Assembly: GCA_035515475.1 (NCBI GenBank)
Contig: DATJBF010000069.1
Span: forward strand, 1 to 18,448
DNA length: 18,448 nucleotides
From: DATJBF01 sp035515475
GTDB lineage: Bacteria > Verrucomicrobiota > Verrucomicrobiia > Palsa-1439
Direction: 5' to 3'
Of this stretch, positions 13,676-18,448 are shown piece by piece. Position numbers and translations under genes: made by a program. Position 1 is the first letter of the stretch, and every line of letters starts with the position of its first letter. The notes below the pieces were generated by a model, which did not search any database, was not told the DNA's origin, and saw only the letters and a program-made list of their open reading frames with translations.

Positions 13676-15460
13676 CTATTCCACATCGAGTTTGATGTGC
13701 AGGTCGCGGAGTTGCTTCGGCTCGACCTCGCTCGGTGAGTTGGTCATCAGATCAACCGCTTTCGCCGTCTTCGGAAACGCAATCACGTCGCGAATATTCG
13801 TCGAACCACAGAGAATCGCGTTGAGACGGTCGAACCCGAGGGCAATGCCCCCGTGCGGCGGCGCCCCATACCGGAACGCCTGCAGCATGTACCCGAACCG
13901 CGACTGCGCAATCTCCGGCGGTATCTTCAACACCTGCTCGAACACTTTCTTCTGCAACTCGGGTTGATGAATCCGGATCGAGCCACCACCCAATTCCACC
14001 CCATTGAGCACAATGTCGTAATGCTGGCCCCGGACCTTCGTCGGCTCGGTATCCAACAGCGGGATGTCCTCGGCCACGGGCGCCGTGAACGGATGGTGCG
14101 ACGAGACGTACCGGTTCGATTCGCGGTCGAACGTAATCAGCGGGAAATCCACGACCCACAGGAAGTTCCATTGGTCGTCGCGGACTTTCAACTTACCCGC
14201 CTTCCTCAGCATTTCGGCTACGATGAGGCGCAGTCGTCCGAGCACTTCCCAAACGGCTTCTCGTTTGTCCGCGCCGAAGAGGATCAGGTCGCCCTCCTCG
14301 ATCTTGAGTTTTTCCGTGAGTGCGGCCTTCTCGGCGTCGCTGAAAAACTTCACGATGGGCGATTTCCATCCGCCGCCTTCGACTTTGATGTATGCGAGCC
14401 CTTTTGCGCCAAAACTCTTGGCCGTCTCGGTGAGCGTATCGATCTGACCTTGCGTCACGCTGGCCAGCCCTTTCGCGTTGAGCGCCTTGACCACACCGCC
14501 GGCGTCCACTGCGCCTCGGAATACTTTGAACTGGCTCTGGGCGAAGTCCTGCGTCAGATCGACGAGTTCGAGGCCGAACCGCGTGTCGGGCTTGTCGCTA
14601 CCGAACCGTTCCATGGCCTCGATGAACCGCATCCGTGGGAATGGGGTCGGGATCTTCTCGCCGCGCGCGGCCAACCACACGGTCGCCAGCATCCCTTCGA
14701 TGATCGCGTACATATCTTCCCGCGTGATGAAGCTCATTTCGAGGTCGATCTGCGTGAATTCCGGTTGACGGTCAGCACGCAGGTCTTCATCCCGGAAACA
14801 CTTGGCAATCTGGAAATACTTCTCCACGCCCCCGACCATCAGCATTTGCTTGAATTGTTGTGGCGATTGCGGCAGGGCGTAAAACTTGCCGGGATTTACC
14901 CGCGACGGAACGAGATACTCGCGGGCGCCTTCCGGGGTGCTCTTGAACAGGATCGGCGTCTCGACTTCGAGGAAACCGTGCGCGTCGAAATAATCGCGCA
15001 CCGCCTTGGCCACCTTGTGACGCAGCCGCAGGTTTTTCGCCATGGCCGGCCGCCGCAAATCCAGATAGCGATACTGCAGCCGCAGGTCTTCTCCCGCCTG
15101 GGAACTGCCGGTCTCATCGAGTTGGAACGGCGGCGTATCGCTCGGGTTGAGAATCTCCAGAGTATGCGCCAGCACCTCGATTTCGCCCGTCGGCAGCTTC
15201 TGGTTCTCCGTACCGTCCGGACGTTTCCGAACCACACCTTCGACGCCAATCACATATTCCGAGCGGAGATCATGCGCCCGGTCGGCAGACGCCTGGTTGT
15301 GCTGGGGATCGAACACGACTTGTGTGATGCCCTCGCGGTCGCGCAAATCGATGAAGATGATGCCGCCGTGATCGCGGTACACGTGGACCCAGCCCGTCAG
15401 ACAGACTTTTTGTCCGACGTGCGTCCCGCGCAATTCGCTGCAGTGATGTGTCCGTTTCAT
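13676..15460 (-). CDS. aspS: Aspartyl-tRNA synthetase, bacterial type
   Basis: The 594-residue class II synthetase attaches aspartate to tRNA-Asp in the cytoplasm. The N-terminal anticodon-binding OB fold reads LTGWVHVYRDHGGIIFIDLRDREG. Motif 2 is FRDEDLRADRQPEFTQIDLEMSF, the bacterial GAD insertion domain occupies the middle, and motif 3 is GGIALGFDRLNAIL. Length agrees with bacterial AspRS (about 590). The histidine in WVH is the residue found in non-discriminating enzymes that also charge tRNA-Asn; discriminating enzymes usually have WVN there, so a GatCAB route to Asn-tRNA is possible. The ATG overlaps the hisS stop by four bases, and AGGA lies 8 bases upstream, within hisS. It ends the HU-hisS-aspS run. 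Confidence 0.97.
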   Translation of the reverse strand: MKRTHHCSELRGTHVGQKVCLTGWVHVYRDHGGIIFIDLRDREGITQVVFDPQHNQASADRAHDLRSEYVIGVEGVVRKRPDGTENQKLPTGEIEVLAHTLEILNPSDTPPFQLDETGSSQAGEDLRLQYRYLDLRRPAMAKNLRLRHKVAKAVRDYFDAHGFLEVETPILFKSTPEGAREYLVPSRVNPGKFYALPQSPQQFKQMLMVGGVEKYFQIAKCFRDEDLRADRQPEFTQIDLEMSFITREDMYAIIEGMLATVWLAARGEKIPTPFPRMRFIEAMERFGSDKPDTRFGLELVDLTQDFAQSQFKVFRGAVDAGGVVKALNAKGLASVTQGQIDTLTETAKSFGAKGLAYIKVEGGGWKSPIVKFFSDAEKAALTEKLKIEEGDLILFGADKREAVWEVLGRLRLIVAEMLRKAGKLKVRDDQWNFLWVVDFPLITFDRESNRYVSSHHPFTAPVAEDIPLLDTEPTKVRGQHYDIVLNGVELGGGSIRIHQPELQKKVFEQVLKIPPEIAQSRFGYMLQAFRYGAPPHGGIALGFDRLNAILCGSTNIRDVIAFPKTAKAVDLMTNSPSEVEPKQLRDLHIKLDVE

Positions 15461-16782
15461 GTCGATTGTCCTGTCATTGTCCTAAGTCTCTCGACAACCT
15501 CTGTCACCTTCACGGCACTTGGCTCTCCCCCCAGCAAGAGATCTTTGACTGAGACCTCACCCTTTGACCATTCGTCCGGTCCAAACACCAGAAAAAACCT
15601 TGCGCCCTTCTCCTTCGCAACTTGTTGATGTCTTGTGACATTGCCTCCCGCGAGATCGTAGTCAATCGCAAGGCCCTTATGCCGCCATTGGTGAATGTAG
15701 AAGGAAGCTTGGTCTCGCCACGTTTCCTCGCTGCCGTTCACCACTAGGTTTCCCTTTTGGGCTTTGCCCCCGGTTATGACAACATAGCAGTCTAACCCAG
15801 GCTCAAGTTGAACATCTTTCAAGAGGCCGCGCATCTTCAACAACTCGGTCAAAACAACGTCCCCCATTCCGAAACCCGCTGCTGGAAGGCTGAGCTTTCC
15901 ATCAGTCATCAAAGAAATCAGATTGTCGTAGCGACCACCGCCCGCGATCGCGCGCAGTTCGCCCTTGCGGTCGTGGATCTCCCAGACGATGCCAGTGTAA
16001 TACGCCAAGCCACGAACAATTCTGAAGTCGGCCCTGCAAAATGCTTGAAGTTCTGTCCCGAGTAGATTCAGAACTGGCTGAATACTCGCCATTCCCGCAT
16101 GCATGGAGGATGTCGCCTGCGGACTCGCGAATGCAAGCATTTCAGCAATCTGCCCCTTCGTGAGAGACAAGCCGCTCAACTTCTCTTCGGTTTTCTCGCG
16201 AGGCTCACGCTCTAGTTTGTCGATTGCCTGAAACGCTGCGGTTTGCTTCTGGTGCTCGTCTAGACCGAGTGCAAAAAACTTCTGCCGCCAAGCTTCGCGG
16301 CTGGAGATTCGCACCACAAAATCGTCGTTGGTCAATCCGAAACTGCGTAAGCTCTCAATGGCCAGCGCGATGAGTTCGGCATCTGCAGTATCGTCCCCCT
16401 CGCCGATGATGTCGGCGTTGAACTGGAAATGTTCGCGGAGCCGGCCCCGCTGTTGTTTTTCGTACCGGAACAGTTGCGGGATCGCGAACCACTTGATCGG
16501 TTTCTTGTAGTCGCGGTGATGCGCGCCGACCATGCGCGCCAGGGTCGGCGTCATCTCCGGCCGTAACGCGACGGCCCGGTCGCCTTTGTCCACGAAATTG
16601 AAAAGTTGGCCGACGATTTCGTCGCCCGATTTCTGGGTGAACAGTTCGAGCGGTTCCAGTGGCGGGCCGTCGTATTCGCGGAACCCGTAGCGCCGCGCCG
16701 CATCGCGCCACTTGCTGAAGACGTAGCGACGGACGGCGAGCGTCTCGGGATAGAAATCGCGGAAACCAGGCAACGGATTCAT
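15457..16782 (-). CDS. hisS: Histidyl-tRNA synthetase
   Basis: The 441-residue protein begins at the family's usual point (MNPLPGFRDFYPE). A further in-frame start 14 codons upstream would translate an intergenic palindrome and is rejected. Class II motifs are visible: ALRPEMTPTLARMV, FRYEKQQRGRLREHFQFNADI, and motif 3 AAGFGMGDVVLTELL. The histidine-specific box reads RIVRGLAYYTGIVWE, with alanine where many HisRS have aspartate (RGLDYYTG). The C-terminal anticodon domain ends around VTEVVERLRTM. The REHFQFNADI wording is closer to the archaeal/eukaryotic-like HisRS branch than to the E. coli type; this is judged by eye. The distal two thirds use AGA/AGG and A/T-ending codons more than the first third. 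It is coupled to aspS by an ATGA overlap. Confidence 0.96.
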   Translation of the reverse strand: MNPLPGFRDFYPETLAVRRYVFSKWRDAARRYGFREYDGPPLEPLELFTQKSGDEIVGQLFNFVDKGDRAVALRPEMTPTLARMVGAHHRDYKKPIKWFAIPQLFRYEKQQRGRLREHFQFNADIIGEGDDTADAELIALAIESLRSFGLTNDDFVVRISSREAWRQKFFALGLDEHQKQTAAFQAIDKLEREPREKTEEKLSGLSLTKGQIAEMLAFASPQATSSMHAGMASIQPVLNLLGTELQAFCRADFRIVRGLAYYTGIVWEIHDRKGELRAIAGGGRYDNLISLMTDGKLSLPAAGFGMGDVVLTELLKMRGLLKDVQLEPGLDCYVVITGGKAQKGNLVVNGSEETWRDQASFYIHQWRHKGLAIDYDLAGGNVTRHQQVAKEKGARFFLVFGPDEWSKGEVSVKDLLLGGEPSAVKVTEVVERLRTMTGQST

Positions 16783-16798
16783 GGGCGCACATTGTAGA

Positions 16799-16815
16799 GC
16801 AAGCGCACCGCTTGC
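16799..16815. repeat. Short perfect palindrome between the HU gene and hisS
   Basis: GCAAGCG and CGCTTGC pair perfectly around CAC, 17 bases upstream of the hisS start. There is no T tract. It may shape the hisS leader or be another of the short palindromes scattered in this genome. Confidence 0.55.
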
Positions 16816-16855
16816 CGCAAGCAACGTGGCAGTGGAAAGCGTTGCCCGAGAAAGT

Positions 16856-17176
16856 CTACGCTGGCGGCTGGCCCTGCGCGGGGTTGTACTTCTCCGTGAG
16901 CCTCAGCACCTGCTCACGCATTTCCTTGCCGGGCTTGAACTTCACCACTGCGCGCGACGGGATCTGCACGTCCTTGCCCGGATCGTTCGGATTGCGGCCC
17001 ACGCGGGGCTTGCGCAGTTTGACCTCAAACACGCCGAAGTTGCGCAACTCGACGGTTTCGCCCTTGATGAGCGCCTCCGTAATGTAATCGAGCGTCTTTT
17101 GCACGACCGTCAGCACGTCCTGCTGAATCAGGTTCGTGTCGTTGCTGATCCGAATCACCAGGTCTCGCTTCGTCAT
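16856..17176 (-). CDS. HU/IHF-family DNA-binding protein
   Basis: The 106-residue protein matches the HU/IHF fold: the helical N-terminus (MTKRDLVIRISNDTNLIQQD), the strand segment VELRNFGVFEVKLRKPRVGRNP, the DNA-clasping arm ending in IPSRAVVKFKPGKEM, and a C-terminal helix. Such dimers bend DNA in the nucleoid and assist recombination, replication and transcription. The GRNP arm is typical; HU versus IHF cannot be settled by eye. The ATG at 17176 is chosen because GGAG lies 8 bases before it and the protein then has the family start; a longer frame to 17401 would run into the upstream gene. The start shares one base with the upstream stop (TAATG), so the two are probably translationally coupled. 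A 15-residue tail beyond the usual end is rich in Q, P and A. Confidence 0.95.
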   Translation of the reverse strand: MTKRDLVIRISNDTNLIQQDVLTVVQKTLDYITEALIKGETVELRNFGVFEVKLRKPRVGRNPNDPGKDVQIPSRAVVKFKPGKEMREQVLRLTEKYNPAQGQPPA

Positions 17177-17697
17177 TATCTCTTCTCCATTTGTTCCGTG
17201 ATTTGCGTCAATCTTGGAATCCATTCTTCGGCAAACCGATAGACCCCGTATGCTGCGGCGATCATCACCAGCAATATCACCAGCGGATTGCCGAACACAT
17301 GCTGCACAGCCACGCGAAACGTGCTGACCCTCGCCAACTGCGCTTGCCGTCCCCGCAACCGCCCCAGCAACGCCTGTAACCCCATATAGGTGGTGTGCCA
17401 CTCGGTCGCGAGCTTCTTCGACATCCCCTCGGGCAAATCCTTGAATGCCGACAGACTCGGCACGCTGTTCAGCAACCGCAACCCGCGGTCGTCCCGCTCC
17501 GCTTCCGGACCCAATGTCACCGTCAACAACTCATGCTCCTGCGCAATCCGACTTTTCAATTCCAAGAAGGCTGCTTCTTCCTCGTTCTTAAACTCGCCGC
17601 CCTTGAAACCGCGGTCCAAAAACTGGCTCAACTCCTTCCAGCGATCGACAAAGGCTTCCACGCGCTGAACGTTTCGCTCCAAATTGCGGTCGCGCAT
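17176..17697 (-). CDS. Small C-terminally anchored membrane protein of unknown function
   Basis: The 173-residue protein is helical and charged through residue 130 (NVQRVEAFVDRWKELSQFLDRG, NEEEAAFLELKSRIAQEHELL), suggesting coiled coil or helical-bundle structure. One membrane segment follows at about residues 137-155 (NPLVILLVMIAAAYGVYRF), then a short amphipathic end. I do not recognise the family. An AAGGAAGGA tract about 10 bases before the ATG supports the start. Its stop overlaps the HU gene start by one base, so its expression is tied to the nucleoid protein and probably to the synthetases downstream. A cytoplasmic helical domain held at the membrane is likely, but its orientation is not determined. 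Confidence 0.75.
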   Translation of the reverse strand: MRDRNLERNVQRVEAFVDRWKELSQFLDRGFKGGEFKNEEEAAFLELKSRIAQEHELLTVTLGPEAERDDRGLRLLNSVPSLSAFKDLPEGMSKKLATEWHTTYMGLQALLGRLRGRQAQLARVSTFRVAVQHVFGNPLVILLVMIAAAYGVYRFAEEWIPRLTQITEQMEKR

Positions 17698-17782
17698 TGA
17701 TCGTTCGTCCTTCCTTAGTCCGTAATCACCAGCAGGTCTTGAACCGATCGCGCGCCACTGTAGTGAGGGTGTCGACAGTCGT

Positions 17783-17798
17783 CAAGCCAAATGGCTTG
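17783..17798 (-). terminator. Hairpin after the glycosyltransferase gene
   Basis: CAAGCCA and TGGCTTG are perfectly complementary with almost no loop and lie about 20 bases past the glycosyltransferase stop on the minus strand. No T tract follows, so it may be a weak terminator or chance. The 121 bases at 17698-17818 hold no gene. Confidence 0.3.
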
Positions 17799-17818
17799 TG
17801 TACCAACGACTTCAGCAA

Positions 17819-18448
17819 CTACGTGGACGCGGTGCCCCAAAGCTGCTCGATTGCCTGGTGCACTTCGACCACGTCGTGTTCACTGAACCGCACCACGCGC
17901 ACCCCCGACCGCCAAGATCGAGGTTCCCAGATCGACGGCGACGCGGCGCCAAACATGGCTACCGACGGCGTTCCCACGGCCACCGCGAGATGGGTGATCC
18001 CCGAGTCGTTGCCCAAAAACAGCGCGCATCGCTCGAGCACCGCCGCCAGCTCGACGAGCTTCAACCCGCGCGCCAGCTTGAACTTGCGGCTCTCCAGCAA
18101 TGCCGCAAACTTCTGCACCGTGCGCTCATCGGCCTCGCCCCGCACCACGATCAACTGCGCCGCCAGTTCGTCCACCACCCAGCGCGCCACGGCAGCGAAT
18201 TTTTCGATGGGCCAGTTCTTCTTTTCGCTACCGCTGCCCGGATGCACCGCCACAATTGGCTCCCGGCCCGCCATCTTGAGAAAATCCGCCGCCGCGGTGC
18301 GGTCAGACTCGCTCACGTGAAGACGCGGGCACGGCGCTTCCACATAAATTGCCAGCGATTCCAGTGGTTTGCAGTAATGCTCGGCCGCGTGCAGTTCCTT
18401 GGGCCGTGGCGAACCCTCGATCAGTTGTTTCACGCCACACCGGCGGAT
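17819..18448 (-). CDS. Glycosyltransferase family 9 (heptosyltransferase-like), 5' end outside window
   Basis: The visible 209 residues are the C-terminal half of an ADP-heptose:LPS heptosyltransferase-type enzyme, which adds heptose or related sugars to lipid A core on the cytoplasmic side of the inner membrane. Motifs seen are VHPGSGSEKKNWPIEKFAAVA, which opens the nucleotide-sugar-binding domain, and FLGNDSGITHLAVAVGTPSVAMFG, including the GNDSG loop. The frame is open through the window edge, so a GTG near 18433 is not the true start. Full proteins are about 330-360 residues. It may lead the minus-strand run through the membrane protein, HU, HisRS and AspRS, although a 121-bp gap with a small hairpin intervenes. 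The exact acceptor is unknown. Confidence 0.92.
   Translation of the reverse strand: MRRCGVKQLIEGSPRPKELHAAEHYCKPLESLAIYVEAPCPRLHVSESDRTAAADFLKMAGREPIVAVHPGSGSEKKNWPIEKFAAVARWVVDELAAQLIVVRGEADERTVQKFAALLESRKFKLARGLKLVELAAVLERCALFLGNDSGITHLAVAVGTPSVAMFGAASPSIWEPRSWRSGVRVVRFSEHDVVEVHQAIEQLWGTAST

Noticed and set aside
13853..15628. Plus-strand open frame of 591 codons opposite aspS
   Set aside because: It is the antisense frame of aspS with no domain motifs, and crosses into hisS.
16783..16824. Upstream extension of hisS by 14 codons
   Set aside because: It would translate an intergenic palindrome, while the HisRS family begins at MNPLPGFRDF.
17177..17401. Longer form of the HU-type protein
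   Set aside because: The extra 75 codons overlap the upstream gene in another frame and lack HU sequence; the ATG at 17176 has a good ribosome site.
1..18448. CRISPR array
   Set aside because: No regularly spaced direct repeats of suitable length were seen; the only tandem unit is 12 bp with no spacer.

Overview
The window looks like chromosome from a Gram-negative bacterium of roughly 55-65% GC, most likely in the PVC group and probably Verrucomicrobiota. This placement is inferred from gene content and was not tested by any search. The pointers are a TIGR03790-family protein, a long K+-independent membrane pyrophosphatase, and many short dispersed palindromes between genes (and one inside a gene). 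A glycosyltransferase family 9 (heptosyltransferase-like) gene suggests an LPS-type outer membrane. No rRNA, tRNA, CRISPR array, phage gene or intact transposase was seen. Almost all genes read on the minus strand; the exception is a two-gene transhydrogenase unit on plus.

Layout, left to right. Positions 1-490 hold a possible 3' end of a plus-strand gene (2-109) and then a densely folded non-coding stretch (131-330) that I cannot assign to a known RNA. A minus-strand pair follows: a TatD-family nuclease (1156-2004), then a two-helix membrane protein with a TPR-like region (491-1159). Next is the proton-translocating transhydrogenase in an unusual order: pntAB and pntB on plus (2153-3843), with pntAA on minus (3829-4944) converging on them and overlapping by 15 bp. 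The stretch 5140-8287 is a tight minus-strand cluster: putative lipoprotein, metallo-beta-lactamase-fold hydrolase, TIGR03790 protein. The pyrophosphatase hppA (8385-11000) has a clear intrinsic terminator. From 11001 to 13675 the DNA is accessory-like: a small CxxC/HHxH protein, a secreted thioredoxin-fold protein, and many repeats, including two diverged copies of a composite repeat on either side of the thioredoxin gene. From 13676 to the right end is a minus-strand housekeeping run: glycosyltransferase (cut by the window edge), a small membrane protein, an HU/IHF-type DNA-binding protein, HisRS and AspRS, several joined by 1-4 bp overlaps.

Functionally, the middle suggests linked membrane energetics. 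HppA can build a proton gradient from pyrophosphate, and PntAA/AB/B can spend that gradient to make NADPH. The right part links translation (HisRS, AspRS), nucleoid organisation and envelope polysaccharide synthesis. The most unusual features are the folded element at 131-330, the palindrome read in frame inside tatD, the inverted pnt gene order, and the paired composite repeats around the thioredoxin-fold gene.
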